Positions 39,405 to 52,490 of a DNA stretch of 64,000 bases are shown here, piece after piece. Below the pieces are notes generated by a model, which ran no database searches, had not been told where the DNA came from, and saw only the letters and a list, made by a program, of their open reading frames with translations. The stretch is from Brachionus koreanus. Taxonomy: Eukaryota; Rotifera; Eurotatoria; Ploima; Brachionidae. The number at the start of each line of letters is the position of its first letter. Within the stretch, counting starts at the first letter, position 1. The DNA lies in assembly GCA_016987375.1 (NCBI GenBank), contig PJRA01000274.1, forward strand, positions 964,881-1,028,880. Direction: 5' to 3'. Position numbers and translations under genes: made by a program.

Positions 39405-42400
39405 TTAAAAATTTAGTAATTGTTCTGTAGCAATTTTGACAATATGTTCAAAGTCAAAATCTAAATGACAACGCCAAAAAATCCGATTTCTTCCCCAAAT
39501 TTCCGCTGGAAACCTAGGGGTTCCAATTCCATGGAATATTCTTGCAATTATTGACCCATTTAGCTTAAAATCACTTTGATAATTAAAAATAAATTTCTTA
39601 ATATCGGCCACTAAACGTTTTTGATCATGTTCTCTACTTAGACTAGAAGCTTGGGACTCACATTCAAAATCATATTCTTTGATATATTCAAAAATATCGA
39701 ATTCACTATTGAAGTACTGATTTAATTTTTGTTTTAACATATTGCTTTTTACAGAGAGAAATTTTTGATTTAAATCTTCGTTTTTTTTTTCTTCTGAATC
39801 CGAACCAAGTTCTAATTTTTCATCAAAATCACTTTCATCACCATCACCGATATGCTTGTCTGATTTTATTTTGTCACCATTATCTTCAATTTTTAAATCA
39901 AAATTTGATATAAAATTTCCTATGTTTGTATAAGCTTTATCGCTTAACAATTTATAAAGTGATTTAAAATTTGCATATGAAAATTTCATTTGAGTATCGA
40001 CCCGCTTCCAAAGCATATCGTTTATTTCATCTAATTCCGAGTCTTTAAACAAGCATTTTCTCTTTAGATAAAAAGATTGATTACTGAATTGTAATTTAAC
40101 GCCACTTTTAGACTTGTAATTTCCGCTATCATCCAACTGCCATTCAAGTCTTCTCAATTTCTGCCTAATAATATCATAGTTTTCTATTAGATAAAATAAA
40201 TTTTTATTAATTTATCAAATATTTATCATATTATGGAACAAACCATTAGTTTTTTCGCATAGATCAATCATATCTATTTTTATTTCATTTTCTTCGATAG
40301 GCGATTTTGAATTTTTACAATGAAGCTCAAGTATATTAGCTAAAAACTCATTCGTTTTAGATATTTGCTTTAAATAATCAATTCCCTTATAGCTAGTTAA
40401 AGTGCATGATTTGAAACAATTAGAAAAAATTTTGATATGATTAGCAGCTTCTAAATAGCATAAAAGAGTCAAAATAGTCTCTTCTTTAATGTCTAAATAA
40501 TCAATCATGTCCGATATAGGTAAAGCAACATGATGTACAAAGTTTGCATTATTTTTACATTTTTCAGAATCGCACTCGCTAAAAATTTTGGCTAATAGCT
40601 TTTTAATGGTGAGCTGATCATAGCCATTCATATGAATGTACTTTTTAATTTCATTAATGTCTTCTCGTTGATTTTCTAAAAATAAATGGCAAAGTGATTT
40701 TTTGCCATCTCTTCCAGCACGGCCAATTTCTTGAACATAATTTTCAATGGATTTGGGCATGTTAAAATGAATAACAGCGCGTATATTTGGCATATTTATT
40801 CCCATGCCAAAAGCAAGAGTGGCCACAATTATTTTTAGTTTTCCTTTTATAAATTGATTTTGTATTCTTTTGCGCTGTTGAAAACTTAAACCGGCATGGT
40901 AAGCTTCGGCAATATCTTCCTCATTAATCTCTTTGTCTTCTTTTTTTGGCTTTTTCTTGTCTGAATTTTTGGATTTTCTCTCCATTTTTGAGTACATGTC
41001 CAGATCAAATTTTTTTTTGTATGAATATAGGGACATGCGTAGCATTTGAGCCAACTTTTCTGTTTGTTCACGTCTACTACAATAAATTATGACATGGTTA
41101 AAAAATGGCTTAAACTCGGAGCTCTTCAATAATTCAATTAAAGCTTGTTCTTTATTTATATCCTTGGTTACACTGATTGATAAATTTTCTGGCAAATCGC
41201 AATCCTTAATGATGTTTCTTTTGTCTATATCAAAATAACTTCTTATTTCTTCAATACTGCTGTCTGTTGCAGTAGCAGTCAAGCCGAGAATACATTTTGC
41301 ATTGTAAAAATCGAACAAAATCTTAATTATTAGATTTATAGATAATTCATAACTAAATAAAATAAAAACTTTTAATTTACTTTACATAGTTGAAGATACG
41401 AAGGACGAAAATTGTGTGACCATTGAGATAAGCAATGAACTTCATCGATACACACGAATGCCAATTGAGGAAGACTTTTGATCTTTTTGTTAATTATAGC
41501 TTCAGGAGACATGTAGAGTATATCAATCTTTCCATTATTTATATCCTGAACTAAAAATTCAAATTCGTTTTCTGACATAGTAGAGTCACATGAAGCAGCT
41601 CTTAGACTTTTGGATAAATTATGAAGCTGATCCTGCATTAAGGAAATTAGTGGAGACACAACAAGAACTAAAGAGCCAGGATACTTTTTCACATAAAGCA
41701 TTGTGGCAAATTGGTATATAAGACTTTTTCCATAACCGGTCGATAAAATTGCTAATGTTGATAGACCACTAACTATTCTAATAATTGCTTCTTGTTGATG
41801 TTTTTTAAAATTTTTATGACCAAAATCTTTTTCCAGAATTTTAAACGCATAATCTGGTAATTTGTTTAGAACATTTCCATTTTCATCTACAGGAAACAAT
41901 GGCTTAAGCTGATCATCTCTACATGCCATTCCACTATTATCAAGTAAATTTTCATCCTCTTCAAAGTGATCTTCGACAATTTTTTCTTTATAATCTTTAG
42001 TTGAAAAAATGATAAATTTTTTTTTGTTGAAAATATTAGTTTACTCTCAACTATATCTTCCTCTATGGTTTCATTTTGGCTTTTTTTTTTCGTTTGTGTT
42101 TTTTTCTCAACATTTTGTTTCTGTTTTTTGATTTCTTTTTTTTTATCAATAGGCTCACTAAAAAATTAAAAGATTAATTTAGGAATTTATTAGAATCAAT
42201 CGTGTAAAAATATTTGAATTTCTATTTAATTTTTTTCTTTACTTAATTTTATTAACACTAGAAGCACCACAAAAATTTTTAAATCCTCATATCTTTTGAA
42301 TGGATTTTTCAAATAAATATATCTTTTTTGAATTATGTAGATTTTAAAATTCCCTTTAAAAAATGATATTACTTTATAAAATTATTTTAGATTTTTTATA

Positions 42401-43311
42401 AAATATTTATGAATTAAAAAAAGCTGAAAAAATGCTTGGTGCTTCTAGTGTTAAATGACTATAATCTGACAAAAACTGTATGATTTTAATTTAGCTGCAA
42501 TGAAGTTGAAAATTTTAACTTAGTGATAATCAATAATTATAAATGTCATACTTTTGATTTTTATCTAGTTTTGGCTCCTTTTTTTCTTTAGGAAGATGAG
42601 ATTTTTTTATATCAACTTTTTTAGTCTCTTGTTCTTGTGGTTTTTTTAGCCTAGCAAATTGGGCTTCAGCTGACATTTCATCAATTACCTCTTCCTCTTG
42701 TTCCATAACTAGAAATATAATTTATATAAAAGCTCGGTAAAATCTCTAGGAATTCATACTTGGTTTCTCTTCTGAATCATCGTGCAAAAGATTGTAGTTG
42801 ACATCATTTGTTTCTTCATCATTACCAGCTCCAAATTTTGCATTTAGTTTGTTCTTATTTTTATTTTTGGCCCATTGGAATCGTTTAAATTTAGTTCCTT
42901 TGGAAGTGCCACCTCTATAGCCCTTAGACTTAAACGTTTTCATATTTAGACGACGAAAGTTCAAATCATTTATAATAGTAGGCCTTAAAGATAATAGTTA
43001 TTTTCACAAAATTCAAAAAAATAATTCAACTTTTTAGATTTTTCAGGCTTTTTCTCAAATTGTGGTTCAATTTTTTTGGTTTTATTTGGCAAGCTTTCAT
43101 GTTCATCATCTGAAAAATTTTCTCTAGTTCTTTTTGTTCCTTGTAATTTAGAATTTTCTTTTCCAACGTTTACATTATTTTTTAAAACAGGCGGCTTGTG
43201 AGTAAAACTAGTTGCTTCTTCTTCAAAGTTATTGAAAATCGAAGTTATATTAGTGGCAAAATTGAGCGTTTTTAGTTTGGTTTTGCTGAAAAGTATCGGG
43301 ATATCTGCCAT
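39405..43311 (-). CDS. RECQL4: RecQ-family DNA helicase RECQL4
   Basis: Seven coding exons fit in phase and give 1081 residues: 43311..43031, 42983..42760, 42708..42552, 42157..42045, 41994..41381, 41321..40244, 40183..39405. The helicase core has Walker A STGYGKS near residue 345, SPLISLMQDQ, DEVH near 442 with CLSQWSHNFRPSYL, GLTATAT near 475, the second RecA lobe with YHAGLSFQQRKRIQ and VATLAFGMGINMP, and EIGRAGRDG near 660. The QALIELLKS and YCSRREQTEKLAQMLR segments and the upstream NFRRLNMKTFKSKGYRGGT basic block identify RECQL4 rather than BLM or WRN. RECQL4 acts in replication initiation and repair. The Sld2-like N-terminal domain expected in RECQL4 is not visible at the predicted start. 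The 394-bp third intron contains a TTAA-flanked inverted-repeat element. Confidence 0.93.
42252..42454. mobile_element. TTAA-flanked MITE (piggyBac-like ends) in a RECQL4 intron
   Basis: TTAACACTAGAAGCACCA at 42252-42269 is the exact reverse complement of 42437-42454, 18 of 18. Both outer ends are TTAA, the target duplicated by piggyBac-type elements, leaving 14-bp terminal repeats CACTAGAAGCACCA and a total length of 203 bp. The interior is AT-rich and non-coding, so the element is non-autonomous. It lies wholly inside the intron 42158-42551; without it that intron would be about 190 bp. Confidence 0.85.
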
Positions 43312-46300
43312 TTATTTTTATTTGATTATTTTTTTTTTTAATTATGAATTATTATGATGAATTTTATATATTATATTCAAATTTTCATTGAAAAAATCCT
43401 TCACTTTTATCAAAATAAATTAAATAGCAAAATAAGAACTGTTGGAATTTTTTTTCGTGAATTAATTGATATTGCATATATTAAAGCTTAAGAATTAAGA
43501 TTTAATTTCAATTGATAAAAACTGATAAAATCAGCAGATTTTAATAAAGTAATAAAAAGCAATTATGTAATAAAAAAAAATGCTGAATGGACTCTTACAG
43601 TCCTAAATTATTTTTATTGAGACTAGAAAAAAAATTTCTACTAAAATTACTATATTTATTCTTTTAGAAAAGTATTCCGCCGTTGGATTATTATTTTTTT
43701 AATAAATCAAACCGATTAATCAAAATGTTCCGTCTGGTATGCTTCAAGTAAATATAAAACAAATTTTCAAAGTTCATCATAAACTAATGTACCGCGAAAT
43801 ACACGATAATCGAAAATATTTTGTTACCATTAATCAGTTCAGTAAGAATTTTATTTAAGTATTTTAGCAAGCCGCTATTTTCTTGTTGAATTTTTTAAAT
43901 TTGATAAATATTTTTTATTCTTGGCCCATTTGAGCATTTTATTGAAATAACAAGTGCAGATGAAAAAAAATTGTATAATTTTAAGAGTGCTAACCGATTA
44001 ATAACGATAAACATATAAGATAAAATTAATTGTTTAGTATCAGATATTATTAAGCGTTCAATTCAAATGAAATAATTTTTATAATTTATTAATAAGCTTC
44101 TAATATTTTTTTGTAATTTATTTCAGTTTTGGCTTAATTTGAATGGACTTTTAAAAGGTTCAAAACAAGGAAACATAACCTTTTTTAATTTATCTTATCA
44201 TAAATTGAGGATATTTAACTAGGTCGATGAGATTTTTTAAAAAAAAATTTCACAAAACCTTTGGCGTCAGATAAGCAAACAAATTTGCCGAATTATTAAA
44301 TAAAATAATTGAGTCAAACAGACGGAACAAAAACGGTAAAAATATCAACTAAAGAAAAAAAATTAAAGAATCTATTTAAAAAGCAAAAACATATGAGCCT
44401 GACCCAAATATGCTAATTTAAAATTCTTCTTTAGTTAAATTTTAAATCTCTAGTTTGGTAGATATGAAGCTTCTTAACAAAATAAGTTTAATTATCACGA
44501 TATTTACTTAAGTTAAGTTTAATTTTTTTCAGCTTCTTTCTTGAAAGATTATCGAGCAAATATTTTTTCAAAACAAATTTATTAAATTTGTACGGGTTTA
44601 CATTCTCAAATAAAACTGACCAGTCTGACTTAATTTTATTTATCAGGCAATGGGCTCTTAAGTTAATACAGTTACTATAGCGATACTGAAATGAAAAATA
44701 TTTTCGATATTAATTCGCTAATTTAAGTTTAGATTTTCAAAATAAATTTGATTCTTTTGTAAAGTTGTTTATTTTCAACAACAAAAAAAAAACAAGAGAA
44801 AAATATAACTTTGTCATTTGATTTAATCTTGAGCAATATTTCCTTAATGTCATTTGATATTTTGCGATTTGATTCAAGAAGATATTTACAACAAAAAAAA
44901 TCAATTTACAAGAAGTGCCAAAACATAATTGGAATTTGTTCTCTGTATGAAGTTTTTATCTCAAACGCTGAAGGAAATTAATTAAGATAATCGCATTTGC
45001 CAAGTCTATATATAGAAATTTAAAATTAACTTAAAAACGAAATATTGTTAATGCGCTAGGTTTAAAATTTATCTAGATCATTAGCTAATATCATGAATAC
45101 TTAACTATAGTATAGGCTTAAAAAAAACAGATACTAAGTGCCGTTTAAAGTTTCTAGACGAACTTGGCTTAAACAGGCAAATTGATTAATTTTTGAGAAA
45201 AAGAATGAAATAGCAGCCGACTTGATAGCATACCTTGCAACTGTTATTTTGTTGAAATTCTCTATTTCTTCTTCTAAAACATATCTTATTTTACTATTCT
45301 GATTGGTTTAGGAGTGCCTCCGACGATTTGCCAAAAGTCAAAATAAAAGAACAATGTAATGTTATAAATATTAAAAATCAATTCAGTAAATTTCTTGTTC
45401 AGACTGAGCTAAGCATTTTGTACTCTTTAGTTAACAATTAGGAATAAAATATTTAGCCAATGTTTCTTAATTACCCTATGGTTCATGAAAAAACGAAAAA
45501 TTTAGCATTTAATTAATCCTAATTGAATGTTTTCATTGAATATATTTTATCTTTTGATTTCATCAAAATGTTTATTTAACTAATGTGGGAGTCTTGCTAT
45601 TTAAATAGGTGCTGGGTAAAAGTATTCAAGATATTTGGCTTAACAGCAATAATTTTTTTAAATCATACAGCCATATTTCTTGGAAAAAAAACAATTTTAA
45701 GATAGAAAGCTTAAGATTAAGTGAAGTATAATTAAAACTACTTAAGCTAACAGCGCCTAAATTCTTTTAGATTTGGCACTCAGTCTTTAGGATGTAAATA
45801 ATCCCAAGCTATTGTTCAGAGGCAAACAGATGATTCTGGAGCATGAATAACTATCATATGTGTTTTGCCTTGATCAAGTATTTAAAGCTAATAAATAGCT
45901 TTCTATTCAATTTTGAACATTTTTATCAATTATTTTTTTGTGTTTTTAGTTTTAAAATTAAAATTTTCTTATTCAAAAAATAAGAATTTATGTTTTAGTA
46001 TTTAATGTAGAATTTTAAATTAATATTTAAGCAATTATCTTTTTAATTTAAACAAAAAACATAAATTTTTCGTGATAAATTTAAAGTTCATGTGTTTAAC
46101 TAATTTATTACCTTTGAATAACATAAAGAGATCATTTGAAATTTATTTTGAGATTGTCATGAACGACACACAAGAAGTAAAAGCTAAATCAATTGATTGA
46201 TTTTTCATTTAAAATTATATTAAATGATTCCAATATAAAACAGTCGAATGGTATTTTCTCGAGTCGAGCTCATTGTCAATTAAAAGCGAAAACTCAAGCA

Positions 46301-48940
46301 ATAAATAAAAGTGGTTTTAAATTACAATCTAAAAATTAAATTGTTTGTTTGATATCCTAGTAAATAACGACTTATTTTTATAAACCATAAAAATCAGAAA
46401 TCGATTTTATTTAGTTGTAATAATTACAATTTATTTTGTTTTATTCAAAAAATAAGTTTTGGTTTAAAATAATTTAACTTAACTGAAATAAAATCAAGGT
46501 AAACATCTTGCGTAACTATTCCTTGTAGGCAAAATTGAATTTCGTCATAAAAACATACGAGAAAAAAATTAATTAAAATTAAGAGATAAATTATATCTAA
46601 AATAGTGAGCAATATTATGATGAAAAATTTTAATTTAGATAAAAAAAAATTTAATAATTATGAACTGAATCATATTTCATTACAAGTTTTTTTAAATTTT
46701 TATTTGTCAAGATAAAAACAACCAGATAATTAAATAAAATTATTAAATTAAAAATTTTAAAAAATTTTTGTCTTTTTTTTTTTAAATTTGGGCCAAGTTA
46801 TTCAATAAAATAAAATATCTTGCTAATAATCAACACTTGACTTGAAAATAGCTCATCACAGTCATTTGAGATCACTTTAAACTACCAGGTCATTTTTATT
46901 TGTAATCATATAATATTTGAAAATTTAGTGTCTTTAAAAAAAATTTAGCAAAAATAAAATTGAAATAAGATTTTTAGTTTATTTTTTTAAGGGTTTGTAG
47001 TTTTATATTGTTGTTGATCATCCTGTAATATTTATGTGTACCTCCAAGCATAATTTTTTATTTTGTATGGAATTTATAAAAAAAAATAAGATTTAGGTTT
47101 TTGTTTTTTTTTGGCTGAAAATTACAAATTACCTAAGAAAAAATCTAGCAAAAATGATTCCAAATCTTTTTTAAAATTTTAACCTAGTTCATTATTTTTA
47201 TGCTAATAAAGTTGCTAAAACTGAACGGCCCCTATGAATTAATGGAAAAATATTGACCGAAATAAAGAATATTCGTTAAATAGAGCTCTCTACTACCTAA
47301 TCGCTGGGGCTGAGAGTGATTTTCGTTTACAGACCAGACACAAAAATTTTTGAAGACATGGTAATTATTGATTTATTGATTTTTTAATTTAATTCATATT
47401 CATGGATACCTGAGTATTATAACTCATTTTTCAAAATTCATTTTCATAAAAGAGAAATACCCACATGGTGTTATATCACTTTATATTAATCTGGTTGAGT
47501 CAAGTCACGTATAATTCTATCACAAATTTGCCAAAGCTAGATAAAATTGAAAAAAAATCGTAAGTTTAAATACGACAAAAAGTTGGAACTAGATAAAGAA
47601 TTTGTGTAAATTAAGCAGCAAAATTTTATTTTTAAAAATTATTTTTGTTTAGAAATCTAAATTAAAATATACTAAACGAAAAAAATAAACATTCCAAGAT
47701 CTAGTCATTTTTTAAAGAATTTCAATAGGTTTTTTTCTAATTGAAGAAATTGAAAATCATACAAACTTGGTGCATTGTTGTAAATTGTTGTAGAATTTGT
47801 AATAATTACAAATAGTTTTTTTTTTCCTTCGATTTCTTGTTTAAACATACAGAAATTTTAAAACATAAATAATTCAATTTACTAAAATATTTCAATTAAT
47901 TTAGTCAAATAATGAATATGCTTTTCTGTGATATGGATTGATAAAGTTTTTTTTTTTAAATTAATTGTCAAAATTGGTTTATAGTTTACTTGAAATAGCC
48001 GAGTAGTTGGCAAAATATTTGACTTGTCATTCAATTATAAGCAAATTTTATAGAACAGATTGATTCCATCAAATATTCTTGCCTAATCTACCATTTTAAG
48101 TGCCTTTGACCTAAATTGTATAGTAAAGTATTTTTAATCGTTAATTAAGCTCGCAGAATTTTTTCAAAAAAATCGCTCAGGTTTATGTCTAATTAAGCTT
48201 CATAAATTTGATAATAAATAATAGCGTTTTTCTATATTTTTGTTAGAGAAATTAAGCTATTAAAATCAACAAAGTGTAGTATATTAAAAAATTTCTTAAA
48301 AAGTCGATTCCGTAATTTACTAAAGCAAAGAAATACATAAATAAATAAATAAATCGATGAGCATTCTAAATGCCTGTTTTTGTAATTTTTTTTGTATTGA
48401 CAACAAACTATTGATTTGTTTCCTTTTTTTTTTCATTTCATTTTATTTATTTGATGACTAGATTATTTTAAGTGATTTTGTTAATTCAATAATCAATAAT
48501 TTATTAGTTTAGGCAAAGCAATTATTTTTTGTTTGATCTATCAATAGCCCTAAGTCACAAAATCAAAAATCTGTTCGTAAAATGAATATTAATGGCAGAA
48601 TTATAAATTTAATCAGTTAATTTAAGATTTACTCAACGAATTAAATAATTAAGTGATTCATTTTAGCTTTATTTTTATTTTTTTTTTGAATTATGACTCT
48701 TTAGTCCAAAGAAAAGAAAGTTCTGCTAAGTTAGTATTTTTTTTTCAAATTTAGAAAAAAATTAAAAAATAAGATATTCTAATTTTCGATTAAACAATAA
48801 GTTTTAGATGTAAACACTCTTAGAAAAGAATGCAATAATTCTTTTGAAAATTGAAACGAGTTTAAAAAATCGGATCGAATATTTGTAATAATATAATCAA
48901 CAAGCAACTAAATAATTTGATAAAATAAAAATTCTTTATC
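43312..48940. other. Largest gene-free stretch in the window
   Basis: 5.6 kb between the divergent starts of RECQL4 and the kinase gene. I read both strands and found no open frame with recognisable motifs, no RNA gene and no clear inverted-repeat element. A TAAA simple repeat lies near 48338-48354. Both promoters must be here, possibly with untranslated 5' exons of the kinase. Confidence 0.55.
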
Positions 48941-50561
48941 ATGAATTCACCACTCGTCAATAGCAACAATATAAACATTACAAATCAATTGATAAACACC
49001 AGAAATACTTTCGAGGAATTGTACGATTGTGATAGTGAAGTTGGAAAGTAAGCGAGCAATTTGATTCGAAACTTTTTGGCCAATTTTAATTATTTTAAAA
49101 TTTTTAGAGGCCGATATGCAACAGTAAAAAAATGCTACTGTAAAAGAACCAAAAAATGTTTTGCAGCCAAAATAATCAAAAATTACCGCACCAAAAACAA
49201 CTTTAATCTCAACATAGTCAATAACGAAATAATTGCACTAACATTGGCAAGATCTCATCCATCAATTGTCACTTTATATGAAGTATTTCAACAAAAATCG
49301 GAAACAATCCTAATTCTCGAATAGTAATGAGTGTGAAAATTTGAATTTTTTTTAATTTTTTTTGTTTTAGTGCAACGGAGAAGGATCTTCATATCTTTCT
49401 CGATAGTGAGGGTGTTTTTGAAGAAGAAAAAGCATGTGAAATAGTTTATCAAATTTTAAAGGCGTTGAGTTTTTTGCATTCAAAAAATATTCTGCATTTG
49501 GACATAAAGCCAGAAAATGTGCTTTTAATGAACCCTTTAAGTTCGAAAAGCAATTCGATTAATGAGGATTGCGAGCATCCTAATACCGAAACGATGTTTA
49601 ATTCAGACAAGCCAATTAAGGTGAAATTGTGTGATTTTAGTTTTTCTCAAATAATGACACCAGGAAAGGAGATATTAGGCATGATGGGCACAGTAGCCTA
49701 TTCAGCTCCTGAGGTACTGGAATATGATGCTCTGACAAAAGCTACTGATATGTGGAGCTTGGGAGTATTGACGCATGTTTTGCTTACTGCATTCACCCCT
49801 TTTGGAAATGGCAATGAAAAAAATATGGAGACTGTAACAAATATTTTGAGTGTGCGTGAACAAGAGTTTAAATGTATAGATGAATATTTTAATGGTGTTT
49901 CGAAAGAAGCTCAAGATTTTATAGAAAATCTAATAAGATTTAAACCAAAGTAATTTTAAAAATAAAGCTTTTATTTAATAAATTGAAATGTAATTTTTTT
50001 AGACAACGCTTAACTGTTGAGGAAGCTTTGGACCACAAATGGTTCAAGAAATTTAACATAGATGCCATTGCTGAAGACATTGAAAATTTAAATTTAAACA
50101 GAAAATCAGTCGAATTGGATATAAGAGATCGAGTAGTATTCTCGAACTCTTACACTTCTAAAAATGGAGTCTGTTCAAGCAAAACTTTATCTTCAATCAC
50201 AAATACAATTATTGAAATTAAAGATGACAAAAATAACAATAGTTTGGCTTCATTAAGCACCTCGAATGACATCAAGTCATCATCGAGTTCATCTTTATCT
50301 TCAAACGAAAATTGTGAAATCAAAACTGAGCAGTATACTTATGAAGTTTCTAAAAATGAAGTGAACAAAAATGATTATTGTGTGTTGAATAATTTAATTT
50401 CATCAACTACGTCAAGTTTCATCTTACCAAGTAGTATTCTATCCAATAGCGAAAGCAGTGAAAATCATACAAACAATAGCACAAAACTTTTATCAAATAA
50501 TTTTTCATCATCTTCTTCATCAGTTTATTGCCAAACATCTTCATTTTCCAACCAATATTAA
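48941..50561 (+). CDS. DAPK/DRAK (STK17)-like serine/threonine kinase
   Basis: Four coding exons, 48941..49047, 49108..49323, 49371..49949 and 50003..50561, all with phase 2 junctions, give 486 residues. The kinase domain spans about residues 30-285. It has a glycine loop GKGRYATV, ATP-anchoring Lys57 in FAAKII, catalytic loop HLDIKPEN with Asp152 (the HLD form typical of DAPK/DRAK), APE at 220-222, and ATDMWSLGVLTHVLLT. The DFG motif reads DFS (196-198): the metal-binding Asp is kept but Gly is replaced. An insert of about 25 residues (LSSKSNSINEDCEHP...) precedes it. The C-terminal ~190 residues are Ser/Asn-rich low complexity with no death domain or calmodulin-binding region evident, closer to DRAK than DAPK. 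DRAKs are implicated in apoptosis and in myosin light chain phosphorylation; both are inference here. Confidence 0.85.
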
Positions 50562-52490
50562 ATGCGACAAAATTAAAAAAAATATTGCTATATTTTAAAA
50601 TTTTAAGAATTTATATTTATTAAATTTAGAGGCAAAAACAATCAAAATAAGTTAGTTTCCCTCATCCTGGTTTTTGAACACCTATTCCATTTTGTTTTTT
50701 AATTTTATTAGAAAAAATCTGGTGATAATTGACTATTTTCAGCTCGCCTACAAAATCTACTGTAGTATGAACCGAAAAAATGGACTGTTGAATTATCCAT
50801 TCCAATGTTTAGATTTAAATATTTCACCCAAAAGATTGTTTTTGCCCAAGTTATCAGTTAATTTTCAAATATTAAAAGTTAAAAATAGAATTTATTTTAA
50901 AAAAATAATTAAAAAAAAAACTTTGGTCAGAATACACTCTTAAGAAAATTCTCGGTGCTTGACTTAGCTATCTCAGGTATACAAAATTGAACTTAAGAGT
51001 TTGTGAAATTTGATCAGAAGTTTTTGTATACTAAATGTATATTAATAATGGCTGTTTTTTAATTATAGATTTTTGAAATAATTTAATCATTAAAAATTAT
51101 CTTTTATATATGAATAAGTATTTAACTTACTTTAAATAACTTACATTAACCTTTACTTAAAATGTAAGTTATAGAACAACTTTTTTTTAAAAACAAATTT
51201 AACTCTAATATTTTTGTGTATTTTGTAAATATTTTTTGTTGCAATGATAACTGGTTTGATTTAATGACAATTGGAAAAAAGTTGATTCAAATGGTAACTG
51301 TGCGGAATCCAAATGCTGGCATTTATAAAGAAAATAATGACAAACAATTATAACAAAAATTTAAATGTTTTTTTCAAGCAATAAAATACTTGTAGTGTAT
51401 TTTGTTATTATTAAAACTTAAAGATTTAAACCAAAATTTGTATTTTAACATTTGAAAAATTATAAACCTAATTATAACCAAATTAAAGAAATAGGTTTTT
51501 ATTTTTTTTATTTTCTTTTTATCTAAAATAGCCAGAAGACTGAATTTAAAGTTAAATAAAAAATTTCAAACTTAGTAAATTTTTGGATTATTATTGTTAA
51601 AAAATTGAAAATTAGAAAATTGAAATTGAAAGTTGGTATTGTATTACTAACTAATTCACCATATATGATTCAAAATTCCAATCAACAATTATCGAAAATC
51701 AAGTTTCGAAAATTAATTAAATTTAAACAGAAAACTTAAAAAAATTAAGCATTTTAATTATGATCTTTATAGTTAGAAGCCCAATTTTTTTTGATCGATT
51801 TTAAATTTTAAAAGCAAATTCTGTTTCATTAGAACACTGAGAATAAATTGCTTTAATTTATGATTTTATAAAAAAAATTATTCAAGATTAAATTTTTTTG
51901 AAACCTTTTTGGACAAGAGGGGAGAGGGATAAAAAGCTTGTTAAATCTTATTAAGCTAATTCATTTAGAGCTTGAAGCCTGATTTTGCTCTTTTAATAAA
52001 TTTAAGCCTTTCATGGTATTTTCATAATTTATAATTAAACTTTTGATTTCATTCAATTTAATATTAGCTTTTAATTTTTTTAGTTTTTATTTGTGCTGCT
52101 GCCATAGAGCTATTTCTCTACCTTTTTTTTAAACTTATTAAATTGCTAGAAATAAAATATGTTGTCGTTGACATCGTCTAAATATTTCCAAATTTTCAAT
52201 AAAAGATTTATATCTCCGTAATTTATTTATTTTACAGTTACGATTTAAAAAAAAATTAATTTCTGTTTTGAAAAAAGATTCTGAATAAAATCTATTTAAC
52301 ATGATAATTAAGCAAATAATCATTTGACAAGTAAAATTTTATCAAGAGAAAAGTAATTAATTAGTATTATAAGAATTTTTTATTAAAAATTGAACAAGAT
52401 AATTTTCAAACTAAGATATTTTTGCTTGATGCAATGAATTAAAATTTAAAAAAATTATTTTCGTTTTAGAAAAAAGATAACAATTTAATT
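50562..52490. other. AT-rich intergenic spacer
   Basis: 1.9 kb between the kinase gene and SPEF1, both on the plus strand. An 89-codon stretch at 50674-50943 has no recognisable features. No other feature seen. Confidence 0.55.

Noticed and set aside
42991..43030. Reading through to FFEFCENNYYL at the end of RECQL4 exon 1
   Set aside because: The frame stops and the next conserved block is out of frame; the GT at 43030 gives a 47-bp intron with matching phase.
50674..50943. 89-codon open stretch after the kinase gene
   Set aside because: Composition and lack of motifs fit non-coding DNA, and it does not begin with an ATG at its reported start.
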